From Chara braunii (taxonomy: Eukaryota; Streptophyta; Charophyceae; Charales; Characeae), in assembly GCA_003427395.1 (NCBI GenBank), contig BFEA01000024.1, positions 2,438,393 to 2,463,916 of the forward strand: a stretch of 25,524 nt of DNA, read 5' to 3'. This document shows positions 9,787 to 19,237 of the stretch, one piece after another. A program made the translations under genes and the position numbers. The notes beneath the pieces were generated by a model. That model had not been told where the DNA came from, did no database searches, and saw nothing but the letters and a program-made list of their open reading frames with translations. Every line of letters starts with the position of its first letter. The first letter of the stretch is position 1.

Positions 9787-9875
9787 GGCCCCTCTATTTA
9801 TGCGAGTCAGCCTTGTGCAGGGGCCGTGCTAATCTGCTCTATATCGTCCCACTCTTAATGGATGTCCCGAGGGAC
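9787..9875 (-). pseudogene. U6 spliceosomal snRNA pseudogene
   Basis: Read on the minus strand from 9875, the sequence follows U6 snRNA almost along its length. It has the 5' stem-loop GTCCCTCGGGAC, then GACATCC, GGGACGATATAGAGCAG, the conserved GATTAGCA with the AGC triad, then CGGCCCCTGCACAAGG and GACTCGCATAAAT. Known: U6 pairs with the 5' splice site through its ACAGAGA box and is made by RNA polymerase III. Here that box reads ATAGAGC. The 5' loop is shortened, no T-run terminator follows the 3' end, and no TATA is seen just upstream. Inference: a dead copy, probably retroposed or carried within insert X. It marks the genome as eukaryotic. Confidence 0.85.
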
Positions 9876-10030
9876 GGTGCCTTGGGCAGAGACCCAGGTG
9901 CCTCGGATCCGCTGCCTTGGGGCAGCCTTACCGCCAGGACTCCGAGACAGCTCTGCCTTTCAATGTTTCAGTGGTGTCTCCACTGAACCAGGCTGCTTGG
10001 GCACACCGTCGGTCCCGGTACCGGTATCGG
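9876..10030. other. GC-rich hairpin-bearing stretch, no gene recognised
   Basis: CCGAGG (within the U6 copy, 9868-9873) pairs with CCTCGG near 9901-9906 around a CCTTGGG/CCCAGG inner stem. The remainder has no recognised feature. Confidence 0.35.
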
Positions 10031-10034
10031 GCCT

Positions 10035-10136
10035 TGCCAAAAAGAAATTTTATAAAACTAGAAAAAACATTTTTTAGGAAAGATAAAAATAAAAATTTTT
10101 AGGAAAAGAAAAGGAAAAAAATTAAAAAAAAAAATG
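10035..10136. repeat. A/T-rich low-complexity stretch
   Basis: About 100 bp dominated by A runs and short T runs (AAAAATTTTTAGGAAAAG). It contains two related TTTTTAGGAAA blocks. Confidence 0.6.
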
Positions 10137-10194
10137 GGTGGGGGGAAAGGACCAATGGCACTTGGTCTTTTCTCGCGGGCCCGCGGTTGGAACT

Positions 10195-10284
10195 CCCCCT
10201 CAGTAAAAACCAAAAGGGATAGTCCCACAGGGCCCTCAACCCCCTCAGTAAAAACCAAAAGGGATAGTCCCACAGGGCCCTCAA
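10195..10284 (+). repeat. Two-copy 45-bp tandem repeat
   Basis: Unit CCCCCTCAGTAAAAACCAAA...GGGCCCTCAA at 10195-10239 is repeated at 10240-10284. The copies are identical as far as I can read, and a truncated third start (CCCCTCAG) follows. Near-identity suggests a recent duplication. A hairpin (GACCAA/TTGGTC, near 10150-10167) and a palindrome (CGCGGGCCCGCG) lie just upstream. Confidence 0.9.
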
Positions 10285-10289
10285 CCCCT

Positions 10290-11059
10290 CAGTTCACTCC
10301 TACATTGCTCCACTGCTCCACTTCGGCCTCAATCCTAGGATTCACCTGGTGGTAATTTGATGACATAACCTATAAGGCTAAGCCCCAGCCTGGAGGAAGC
10401 AAGCGCAGCCCTCCATATGAATGGCATGGCCAGCCAGCCCAGGCCAGCAAACGGTACCTCAGGCCGGTTTTCCCACGTACGGCCTGCGTCCTCGGTCCCC
10501 TAAGTCTGAACTTGGCAATCCTGAAGGCATAGCTCCGCCGGCTCACCACTTGCGCCGGCTCAACTATGGCAGGGCGGCATGCCGGGCTCCTCACGGTCTG
10601 TTGCGATGCCTTTCTACCACCTCTCCGCCGAAAACCCCCGCTCATGGCGCTGCTTAGTGCCACCCTCGCTTAGCACCCGCGGCGACTTTTGCTATCGTTG
10701 ACGCAGGCATCCTAGTGCCCACGTAACTCTACGTGGTGCGGCCTTGATATGCCGCCCCCCCGCAAGTCAAACTACATTCTTTTCTGGTCACAGTCCTACC
10801 CGGTCAACGCGACGCCGCTCGTAACTTCGCCCGTACGTGCGAGGCTGCGGCCGCCTCGGAACCTCTACACTTGTTCTACCGGCGTCGCATGACCTTCCTC
10901 GACCCAGGCTCGGTCAGGTTAGCGCGTGCCCACAAAGTGCACGCCCACACACTCTCTAATCAATACAGATGGGACGCGCCCTCAGATATCGTCAGGCGTG
11001 CTGTTCCTGTGAGCTGCAAAACGTGCCCAAATACCCTTGTAAGGGTATTCGGGCCGACA
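10290..11059. other. Right end of insert X, no gene recognised
   Basis: No motif-bearing ORF. The frame open from 10871 upstream of the P tail is chance, because the integrase homology starts only at 11060. A short hairpin, AATACCCTT-GT-AAGGGTATT, lies at 11029-11048, about 11 bp inside the right terminus. Confidence 0.45.
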
Positions 11060-11440
11060 GCGGTGCCACCTCACTTGCCCGTCCACACGGTGTTCCACTG
11101 CTCCAAACTCGCTCCTTTCGTTTCAACGGAGTCCGACAAGTTTCCCGGTCGACGTACGCAAGATCCTCCTTCCATGGACGGATGTCAGGAGGCCGGCTAC
11201 ATCATCACCGACCGGCGCCATGGCAACAAAGAAACAGAGTTTCTACTTCACTTTTCCTACTGCAGCCACAAGGCTGACCGTTGGCTGACGCGTTCGGAAC
11301 TGCAGGCCACAGCTCCCGCCGTTCTCTCACGTTATCTTAGNAAAGGGAAGACTATGCCGAGCACTCCAGCTCCTCGCCTTCCTTGCTACATTCCGCCATC
11401 GGATCGGCAGCTTTGCCCGCGCCCCGGCTCGTCTTCATAA
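11060..11440 (+). pseudogene. Ty3/gypsy pol C-terminus (element P, right half)
   Basis: Seen: it begins with the same Ala-Val codons (GCGGTG) at which the left half stopped, then PPHLPVHTVFHCSKLAPF, FPGRR, PPSMDG and a tail with EAGYIITDRR and DRWLTRSELQATAP, ending at TAA 11438-11440. An N at 11341 masks one codon. Known: in chromoviruses the integrase C-terminus carries a chromodomain or related module that binds histone marks. The M1 and M2 integrases end in the same order of motifs, which supports the assignment and a gapless join to 1425. The stop codon overlaps the polypurine tract, as is common in compact LTR elements. Confidence 0.88.
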
Positions 11441-11450
11441 GGAGGGGGCG
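11439..11450 (+). promoter_or_regulatory. Polypurine tract of element P
   Basis: AAGGAGGGGGCG lies directly before the TGTTACATG that opens the 3' LTR. Known role: RNase H-resistant primer for plus-strand DNA synthesis. Confidence 0.75.
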
Positions 11451-12046
11451 TGTTACATGCTGAAAGCCTACACACGGGCCCCTCACGGGACCCGATGTTG
11501 GAATAGGGCCCCCAGGTCGTGTCACCGCAACCTGAAGGCCCTATGGCATTTTTACTTGGGCCTGCATCAGAAAAACGCCANCTTTAGATTATTTTTATAT
11601 TCTTTTATTTATTTATTTGCTGCTGTTTTTCTAACGGTTGTACTGTTGTCCGTTTTGTGGCCAGGTACACGTTTTAGGACCAGGGCCAGATTCAGGCCCA
11701 GAGGCTGAGCTCCTAAAAACGTTTGGACCTTTTCTTTTGTTTTCGAACAGATTTCTACCTGTTCGGACCCAGGCCGACGTTGAGGCCGGGTACGTCCGCA
11801 CAGGACCGGTTCGAAGCCAGGTACCAGGAAACTGCATCCTGGACAGGGCCTGGACGTCCGGTAGGGACCCAGGCAGGCCGTTTAAGGCCAAGGACTGAAC
11901 CAGTTTTTGAAGCCTGCGATCTGGACCGTGGATCGGAGTTTCGATCTGCACGGTCCAGAACGCAGGCCGTGGGTTTTCAGTCCTGGCCCAGCGCTACTTA
12001 AGCTGGGCCATTGCCCAGTTCGGACAGAAGGTACCAGGAGAAATCC
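11451..12046 (+). mobile_element. Start of the 3' LTR of element P (right end unresolved)
   Basis: TGTTACATG follows the polypurine tract. The downstream sequence is non-coding and rich in GGCCCA/TGGGCC words. The end of the LTR is not resolved: the 5' LTR is outside the window and a sequence gap follows at 12047. Single N at 11581. Confidence 0.65.
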
Positions 12047-12231
12047 NNNNNNNNNNNNNNNNNNNNNNNNNNNNNNNNNNNNNNNNNNNNNNNNNNNNNN
12101 NNNNNNNNNNNNNNNNNNNNNNNNNNNNNNNNNNNNNNNNNNNNNNNNNNNNNNNNNNNNNNNNNNNNNNNNNNNNNNNNNNNNNNNNNNNNNNNNNNNN
12201 NNNNNNNNNNNNNNNNNNNNNNNNNNNNNNN
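12047..12231. other. Assembly gap (185 N)
   Basis: A run of N abutting a GA microsatellite. The true length is unknown. Confidence 0.98.

Positions 12232-12301
<70 letters not shown>
12232..12301 (+). repeat. (GA)n microsatellite
   Basis: About 70 bp of uninterrupted AG dinucleotides starting at the gap edge. It probably caused the gap. Confidence 0.97.
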
Positions 12302-12305
<4 letters not shown>

Positions 12306-12380
12306 TACCTGCACCAGCGCCATAGCAGGCTCCGTGGTACCTGCAAGTTCCATCGCCAGGTAAGTGCAGAAAGCGCTTAG

Positions 12381-12418
12381 CTTTCTTCTTCTTCTTCTTC
12401 TTCTTCTTCTTCTTCTTT
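12381..12418 (+). repeat. (CTT)n microsatellite
   Basis: About 11 CTT units. A perfect CAG|GTAAGT splice-donor match lies 20 bp upstream at 12357-12365, of unknown use. Confidence 0.9.
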
Positions 12419-12419
12419 A

Positions 12420-13300
12420 TCAGAGTAGAGATAGAGGTAACTGCAGACATTGTTTGGACACGGCATTCTGCCTTATTGGACACGACGTTCAGATCGGACT
12501 TACACTCTACATTGGGATTGAACTGTGTACGACATTCGGAGATCAGCTCTCTCGCATTCGGACTTATGCTGGCAATCTTTCTGATGTCTTGCCCTTCCGA
12601 AGTTTTCATGTTGTTTGTCCACGTGTCCTTTGATTACTAATATTCTGCTGCGCTGCTTCCCAGCCCATGATGATGATGATACAAATGTGTTGTTGTTGTT
12701 TTCTCATTGGTTTACTCGTTGCATTGTGCACATTGGCATCTTGTGAATGTTGCATCTATGCTGCTGGTTGTTGCCACTTTCGTCACTGCTGGATCTTGGG
12801 CTCTCAGTGCATTTCACTTTCTGATATGCTACAGCTGGCCAGCTTCAGCGCAGCAGCGCTTGCACAGCATGCAGCCGGCACCCGAATGTCCAATGCGGAG
12901 GCAGACCCTTTGCTATATGGAAGTGGCCTGCCTGCATTCTGTCCCAGGCTGCGCTGAGCCTTTCCCAAGAAGCTTCCGGTAGGCCTCGGTAGGCTGAGGC
13001 CCAGTCCAAAACAAATCAGGCCCAGGGCCTGAGGTGGTTGCTTGTGCCCAACTGCCTTCGGCCAGTGTTTGGCCCACATCCCGTATCCAGCCCAGGGCCT
13101 GCCTTCGATGCATGCAAACAGGCAGCCCAGGGCATGGGTTCTTTCAACCAACTGGCGCTGCGTAACTGCCTGAATTTCCTTAGTTGCGTTGTGGCCGAAA
13201 TAGGGTCCCTCAGGTCCTCGTCGAGCCTGCCTGCACTTAGGGCAGCCGACGTGCTGCTTGACAGGGCCTGAAAGGGGCTCATGGAGGCTGTGGCCTCGCA
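12420..13300. other. No gene recognised between P flank and M1 end
   Basis: It may hold the rest of the P LTR and, from about 13300 leftwards, the 3' LTR of M1. 12960-13140 is rich in GGCCCAGG/CCTGGGCC words. The open frame at 12804-13313 (minus) has no family motif. I could not match this stretch to the M1 5' LTR at 18327. Confidence 0.4.
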
Positions 13301-13311
13301 TTCCCTCCTCC
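13301..13311 (-). promoter_or_regulatory. Candidate polypurine tract of element M1
   Basis: On the minus strand GGAGGAGGGAA lies about 27 nt past the M1 pol stop and is followed by TGCGAGGCC, a possible LTR start. Unconfirmed because the matching LTR is not identified. Confidence 0.4.
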
Positions 13312-13337
13312 ATAGCTTCAACAGTCCTCTGAGAAGC

Positions 13338-15110
13338 TCAGTCTTCAATCATCGGGCGCTTTCCTTTCTGCAGAGATTTCTTGTATTGGGCTACAACTTG
13401 AGGATCGGTCTGCATGAGTTCCTCCCTGGTGAACCATCGATCTTCCTTTGGATCAATATGATGCCGAAACCGAACGCCATAGTGCAGCTTCGGTTTCGGA
13501 GGACGTCCCCTGTCGGTCGGTCTTGGCACTGGCAGCTCCCTGTGGTCCACAATGTCATCGATGTCCACCTCTCCGTCCATGGTTGGGGGCAGCATTGAGC
13601 GACGCGAGGGAAACTGGTCTGTTTCCTTGAAGGGTGCAAGCTTAGAGGCGTGAAAGACAGGATATGTGCGGAGATGACCAGGGATCCGGATTACGTAAGA
13701 AGGCCCGTCCGATCCGTCTCGACTATATCTAAGACCTCCCATGGTCCAAAGTATTGAGGCATGAGCTTGCGGGAGATCCCGTGCTCCTGTCCCAATTCTG
13801 AGGACTTAACCCAGACTCTGTCCCCAACCTGGAATGTAGATGGGCGGCGGTGTCTGTTTTCAGATTCTATCATTGTCGCCTTTGCCTTTTGCATCTGTTT
13901 TACTGCCTGCTGCATCTTCTGTTTGTAACGATAAGCGAACTCCAAGGTACCCAGTGCAGCAGTTGGCTCATTCTCAGGAAGGAGAAAATCTCAGGGCAGT
14001 CTAGGCTTGAAGGTCAGTAGTAAGCTGCTTGGGCTCACCCCGATGGCGTTGTGTACATCGTTATTGTACAGGTTGGCGATGAGAGCAAGCTTCTCATCCC
14101 AGTCCGCCTGATTAGGCTTGATGTAATGCCGCAGCAGGTGTTGTACAGCGCGGTTCAATTGCTCGGGTTGGCCATTGGCTTCTAGGTGATTCCCAGAGGT
14201 CATTTGCAACTGTGTTCCCTGTTCGGCAGCAGCGGCCTTTCAGAACTCACTGGTGAATCGGACATCCCTGTCACTCACGATGGACTTAGGCAGACCAAAA
14301 TCCCTGACCCTGTTTTCCTTGAAAAGTCCGATTACGTACTCGGTCCTTGCAGTCTCTGGCATGGCTATCAACCTAGCATACTTACTAAATCTATCCACGA
14401 TGACGAAGATATGTCTTATCCCGCTCTTGCTGGTGACCAGCGTATCCATGAAGTCCATGGACAAACTCTCACCAGGCCTTTCCGGAATCGAAAGGGGCTT
14501 CAGGAGACCAAGAGGCGCCTGAGTACGTGGCCCCTTTGACAGACCTGACAAGTCTCCACGTACAGCTGGGCATCTCGCATCATCGTGGGCCACCAGAACC
14601 GTGCAACAAATTGGCTGCTGTCTTTTTATACCCAAAATGGCTGGTGGCATCATGACACTCACCTAAAAACAAACTACGCAAAGACTCTATTTGGGACACA
14701 CAAATGTTTAATCCCTTCCTTCTCAAAGAACAGCAAGCCGTTGACCAACTCAAACTCGACAGAAGTCTTCTTGTCCTTCGCCTCAAGTCTGCGTATGATC
14801 TCAGGCATGAACTGGTCCTCGTGATAGGCTTCCACCAGAGAGCAAGTAACATCGTCCATAAGATCGAACTCAATAATCAGCGCACCTGAGAAATCAGGTC
14901 TACGTGACAAGGCGTCAACAACCTTGTTGTACTCCCCTTTCAGATATTGCGGGTCAAAGTCATACTGCTCAATGACTTCGATCCAACGCTTCAGAGCGTC
15001 AGAGAGCACCGACTGAGTCCTCATCCATCTCAAGGTCTGATGATCAGTCCTGAAGATGAAGAACCTCCCAAGGAGATAGTGCCTCCAATGACCACCTCGC
15101 TGACGGACGT
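13338..15110 (-). pseudogene. Ty3/gypsy pol remnant of element M1 (RNase H end, integrase)
   Basis: Seen in order on the minus strand: RNase H from HWRHYLLGRFFIFRTDHQTL (about 15095) to VVDALSRRPDF; zinc finger with GECHDATSHFG and ETCQVC; integrase core with SMDFMDT, SDRDVRF and ANGQPEQ; a GPY/F-like QYFGPWEVL; then IRIPGHLRTYPVFHASKLAPF and a chromodomain-like tail with DIDDIVD and DRWFTREEL. Breaks: stops at 14240 (TGA, at the conserved Trp after SEF) and 13991 (TGA); frame changes near 14700, 14600, 14535 and 13730. Everything between Gag and RNase H, namely protease, RT and the RNase H start, is missing, with the junction near 15095-15110. Inactive. Confidence 0.92.
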
Positions 15111-15389
15111 CTCACCCTTAGGGGCTTTGACCAATGCCGTCCAAGAAGCTAGCGGGTCTGATCTAGACCACTCCTCCTCTAGCTCTTCTAAGGACTCAAA
15201 CACATTCATCGAACAGAGGGTCGATGGGTCTGAACGTGTTTGTGGGACGAGGATGGAGTCAGTAGCTTGGGCCATCTCCGAGATGGTGGGGGTGTGTCCA
15301 CCATCTCGACCATAGCAGGAACAACTACTATTCCTATTGGTCCGACGTGTTTCCCGGAGCAGTGTCAGAGGTAGCCACATTGCTACCAA
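15110..15389 (-). pseudogene. Unassigned acidic segment between M1 Gag and RNase H
   Basis: An open stretch in a different frame from Gag, overlapping its end by about 55 nt, with an acidic run (ESLEELEEEWSRSDP). From its place it may be the start of the pol ORF upstream of the lost protease, but no motif confirms this. Confidence 0.4.
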
Positions 15390-17300
15390 CGAGAGTGGAG
15401 GATCCCAACGCCTGCCCCATCGTAGGCGGGATCTTCTCGGTCACCTTCTTGTTGCGGCACTTGAATTGGTTATGGCCATATTGACCACAACGAATACAGG
15501 CCTGCCTGGTGTACCTGTCTCTCCACACGTCCTCACTGAGAGCCGCTTTCTCCCATGGAGGAGCATTGGGGTCAACTTGACTCCTTGACCGGGAACCTCC
15601 ACGACGTCTACCGGTCGCCTTACCTTTCTATGCTACGGCAGCGACTACTCCACCCCCTGATGTCTCTACGCTGCCATCCTCTGAACCTACTCCCGCCTGG
15701 AACTCGTCGTCCAATTCGATGGTAGAACCATCGTTGTCGACGAACATAATGCGGCCCTTCGCCTTCCAGTTGGGAGGCAGTGACTTCTTCCTACCATCCG
15801 TCGTGGGATTATGTCCATGCCCTATCTTTGCCTCAAGGTCTAGGGCCTTCTTACCGAACGAGGGAAAGTTGTGCATATTGATGTTGGCCTCACCTGCCAA
15901 CTGATTCTTGAGAGGCATGGGAAAGCATCTCAGGTAGGAGGTGAGTAAGACCTGGGGGTCATAGCGCACCCCAGAGACACAGATCAGACGCTCTACAGCG
16001 TCAGTGGCCTCTCTTATTGATTGAAACTGCCTCGTGCGCAGTGTCAGGATCGCATCAGTGGCCTTTTGGGCCTCCTGAGGATCGTGCCACCTATCTTTCA
16101 CCATCTTGAGAAAGTCCTCCAGTTTTTGGTGGGCTGCCCAAGCGTGGAAGTCATGAACGTATCCCTGCAACTGCACTAAACCACTCAACCATCTTGTTGC
16201 ACTACCCTCTAGGTAGGATGCAGCCACAAGCACTTCCTCGTGCGGCAAGGTAAGTCTGCACTTGACATAGACCGGCACTGCCCTCAACCAAGTGCCGAGG
16301 TCTTTGCCCCTCTTATCCCTTGTAAAGGGTTTCGGAGCGGCGATGGCCGTCTTCTGTACCCACTGACTTTGTCCCGGTCCCTGCATCACTCCGGGCCGTG
16401 GACCCTGTGATACAGGCTGCTGTACTGATTGCAGGGGCTATGTACCCTGTGGCTGTACAGGCTGCGAGACAGCAGGCTGCACACTTATGGCAACCTGCGA
16501 CGGAGGTTGGGTAAACACTGTCTGTACAGGAACCTGTAAAGTAGGACCTGTTGAGAGCCCTCCTGTTAATGGCATACCTGGGAGATAGGCTGAACCGATA
16601 TTGGGGCGGTATATGGGGATACCCCAGTCACCGGTGGGACAAAAGGAGGAGGATGTACAACGGGCGAGGCACCAGGCCCGGACAGTGATGTTGGCGCCTG
16701 CGCTCGTCCGACCAAGACGGCCAGACTCTCCTGGATGTCCTGTAAGATTGCCGTCTGCTGGTCTTGCATCTCTACTACTCCTAACAAGACCAACCTCAGG
16801 GCCCTCACCGGATAATCCAACTTTGCTGGGTCAATCTCCTCTAACTCACTAATGTTCGCTTGTCGCCACTGCAACCTGGCTCTTCTTCTAATCATTCTTT
16901 CTTTTTCTGCCTTAATCTTTTCTAGAGCCTTCTGTAGTTGTGCCTCTTGTAGGGCAGCTTGCTGTATGGCGATCTCCGCGGGTGATAACACCAATGGCTG
17001 GCTTGCCATAACTCCAACCGACTGACTCTGGGTTTGTGCAACCGTTGACCCCACAGACCTTGAACTACTGGCCTGGGAACTCTGCTAAGCAGCAGTTGCC
17101 ATGACCGCTGAAACAGCGGCTTCGCTTGCGAATGCTCTGCTGGTCTTTGCTGCCCTAGCCCTTCGCTGCTGCTGTTGCCTCTCCCTAAGCTGGCGGAACA
17201 GATATTTGTCGCCCTCTGGTCCTAAGGCCAAGTGGGCTATCGGGCGTCTAGCCGATCCCAAGATGCGGTCGTCCTCACTAGTGGTGTCCCTATCGCTCAT
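15334..17300 (-). pseudogene. Ty3/gypsy gag of element M1
   Basis: It starts at ATG 17300 (MSDRDTTSEDDRILG). Next come a Gln/Arg-rich helical region likely to be coiled coil (about 17000-16840), a Pro/Gln-rich linker, and a capsid-like core with WLRAVPVYVKCRLTLP, ATRWLSGLVQ, FLKMVKDRW and LRCFPMPLKNQL. A basic GRRRGGSRSRS stretch and a CX2CX4HX4C zinc knuckle (CIRCGQYGHNQFKC, 15457-15498) follow. Known: Gag builds the virus-like particle, and the knuckle binds RNA. Breaks: stops at 17085, 16438 and 15628, and a frame change near 16575. The frame ends at TAG 15334. Inactive. Confidence 0.9.
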
Positions 17301-18305
17301 ATGCTACAGAACTGCACACCGTCTACACTAGGACACGCAATGGATGCCTACCATAGCGACATGTACAGACCGATATAAATAATCGGCAACTGTATTAGAG
17401 ACTAAACATTCGAGTCCTTCAGGTAAGTTCAAATTCCTACAAATAATACTATTCTACTTTGATTAGCTCGCAATCAGAAAGCACAATGAACAGAATCAGT
17501 TCTAAACTATGCTGTCTGTCAGATGTCAATCGCAGTACATCTAACTAATCAAAATAAAAATAACATCATTTGTTGGGTCTGTTTGCAGCATGGGATCTTA
17601 CTCAAACCTATCACCTTGAATCTACCCCTTCCCCAATTCCCCTTGATTGCCACTTGACGTCAACGTCCCTGAGCAATCCGGTTTGGCGTGCATGACTAAA
17701 GGTGTGCACACGGCCCACCCCTGTGCCCCGACTAGCTGCTGAGCTGGCCAGCCCTGCACTGTGTTTATCCTCGCGTGCAGCGATCCTTACACCAATTGGC
17801 TGATCCAGTGCTCCGTCCAGGGCCCTTCAGAAAGCACCGCCCTCTCCTTCCAGATGCTCCACGTGAACAATGCCGACTCTCAAGGTTGAGCGCACACGAC
17901 ACCTCACATGAGAGGACTCTCAAGAAGGAACTCACAACCTCACGGTAAGAAGTGATGAAGAGGGTAGATAAGGTTAAGAGCAACGTACCTCGATATAGCT
18001 GCCCCCAACCACAAATATTCTCACCAGATGACCTGATGGCGATTGCGATGACCAGTCACTACATCGGCACAACCAGCATTATCTCGCCGTTCCACCTCAG
18101 CACCAATCAACCACCAGATAGTTCTCATCACACTGCGAACACCCAATATACACACCGTAGCCTTCCTGGCGATTCCCCTCTCCTCCTGGGTCGCCACACC
18201 TTGTCTCCGCCCTCCTCACTACACACCGCCTACGGCCTCACTCACCAAGCAGACCCCAAGTATGTACTGCATAGGCAGAAGACAAGCGCCATATGAGCGC
18301 AACGT
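17301..18305 (-). other. M1 untranslated leader
   Basis: About 1 kb between the primer-binding site and the gag start with no recognised gene. CA- and CT-rich towards 18100-18300 on the + strand. Such a leader would carry packaging signals, but none is identified. Confidence 0.55.
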
Positions 18306-18323
18306 ACCAAAGCTCCGATACCA
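18306..18323 (-). promoter_or_regulatory. Primer-binding site of M1 (initiator-Met tRNA type)
   Basis: The minus strand reads TGGTATCGGAGCTTTGGT. The first 12 bases differ at one position from the plant consensus TGGTATCAGAGC, which pairs with the 3' end of initiator tRNA-Met. It lies 3 nt inside an LTR edge (TTGCA at 18327). Confidence 0.85.
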
Positions 18324-19010
18324 AATTGCAAGGAAGATGAGCAATAGCGAACTTCAGCAATCAAACAACATCATACACATAAGACCAGATAGTCGTGACC
18401 TCGAACCAAGAGCAGAATTGCATCACGAGTTTCACCAAATAAGAGCACACCAAAAGCTCATAATTGACAATGCTGGAATAGTCTCATCATCATCATCAAC
18501 GAAGAACCAATGTTGATATCCTATCTGGCGCTCGGCGCCCAGACTACAGATGGCAGATCCTATCTAGCCTAGACTACAATGTGCAATCAGACTCGCTTTG
18601 ATTCACACTTCACATGCATGTAAACAGGTTGCGCAGCAAACTGGCGACAAGCGCCCACTCCAAACTCAGAGATATGGTGATCAAAAACACAGTTTAGATA
18701 CAATCTCACTGTAGATGGCTATGGCACATCAGCGCCTATACAAATCTCTGTTCGTCACTCACACAACACTGTTGTTCACACACCGGACCACCTTGGATAC
18801 CCCACACACAACACACTCTGTACACTCACACACACCCGCACACATCTACAGCTATGGCGGCTATGGCCGTTGCTACCCTATCGCTATGGCTAAGCTTCTT
18901 CTTGCCCACTTCATCCTCGGGCTCACTGCAGACCACCTCGCACAAGTCGCTATGGCAGCGCTTCCGCATGGCTTACGCAGGAAAATGAATGAATGGCTGG
19001 TCGCTGCCTC

Positions 19011-19020
19011 TCAATTTATA
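19011..19020 (-). promoter_or_regulatory. TATA box in the M1 5' LTR
   Basis: TATAAATTGA on the minus strand, followed by GAGAGGCAGCG; a transcript start about 25-30 nt downstream is expected. The position splits the LTR into a U3 of about 0.45 kb and an R-U5 of about 0.67 kb. Confidence 0.55.
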
Positions 19021-19237
19021 CTTATGTAGCTCGTTGGTCTGGCCCTTTCCCAGGCCCGTGGTGCACACAGTCCCGTACGGTACTTGCTGGACTGGACTAG
19101 GACTGACTGGGACTGACACTGCTGACTCAGTACGAATAGACTCCACCACTTGCCCACTTGCCTCTGTCTCAAACGTGAGCAGCTTCGAAAGGCCACTTCC
19201 GGACCTTTCGGAAGTTCGTGGACTTGGCGTTTCGAGT

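Larger units (their letters stand above)
1426..11059. mobile_element. Insert X: 9.6-kb mainly non-coding insertion splitting element P
   Basis: Seen: the P integrase frame breaks at 1425 and continues in register at 11060-11065 with an identical GCGGTG on both sides. The insert begins TGTCG and ends CGACA, a 5-bp inverted terminus of the TG...CA kind found on LTR elements. Aligned with M1 (SYVIRIPGHL), the rejoined P segment (SFRIAVPPHL) shows no gap. No Gag, RT, integrase, transposase or Rep/helicase motif was found inside on either strand. I could not find long terminal repeats, so classification is open: a large non-autonomous LTR derivative with diverged LTRs, another element type, or several nested insertions. 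Confidence 0.65.

Noticed and set aside
9314-9986. Overlapping Ser/Pro-rich + strand ORFs
   Set aside because: They arise from pyrimidine-rich sequence, overlap in different frames, and run through the U6 copy on the opposite strand.
10871-11059. Upstream part of the + strand frame leading into the P tail (starting near MFYRRRMTF)
   Set aside because: No integrase similarity before 11060; the homology starts exactly at the direct repeat, so the upstream frame is chance.
11020-11063. Helitron 3' end (hairpin close to the right terminus of insert X)
   Set aside because: The hairpin AATACCCTT-GT-AAGGGTATT is suggestive, but there is no CTRR end, no A/T insertion site, and a target duplication is present.
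11994-12609. ORFs of Ser-Leu, Arg-Glu or poly-Lys runs across the gap
   Set aside because: Translations of N, GA and CTT repeats, not proteins.
12804-13313. 169-codon minus-strand ORF with a CPKC motif
   Set aside because: Lies in GGCCCA-rich LTR-like sequence with overlapping frames; no family recognised and no conserved domain order.
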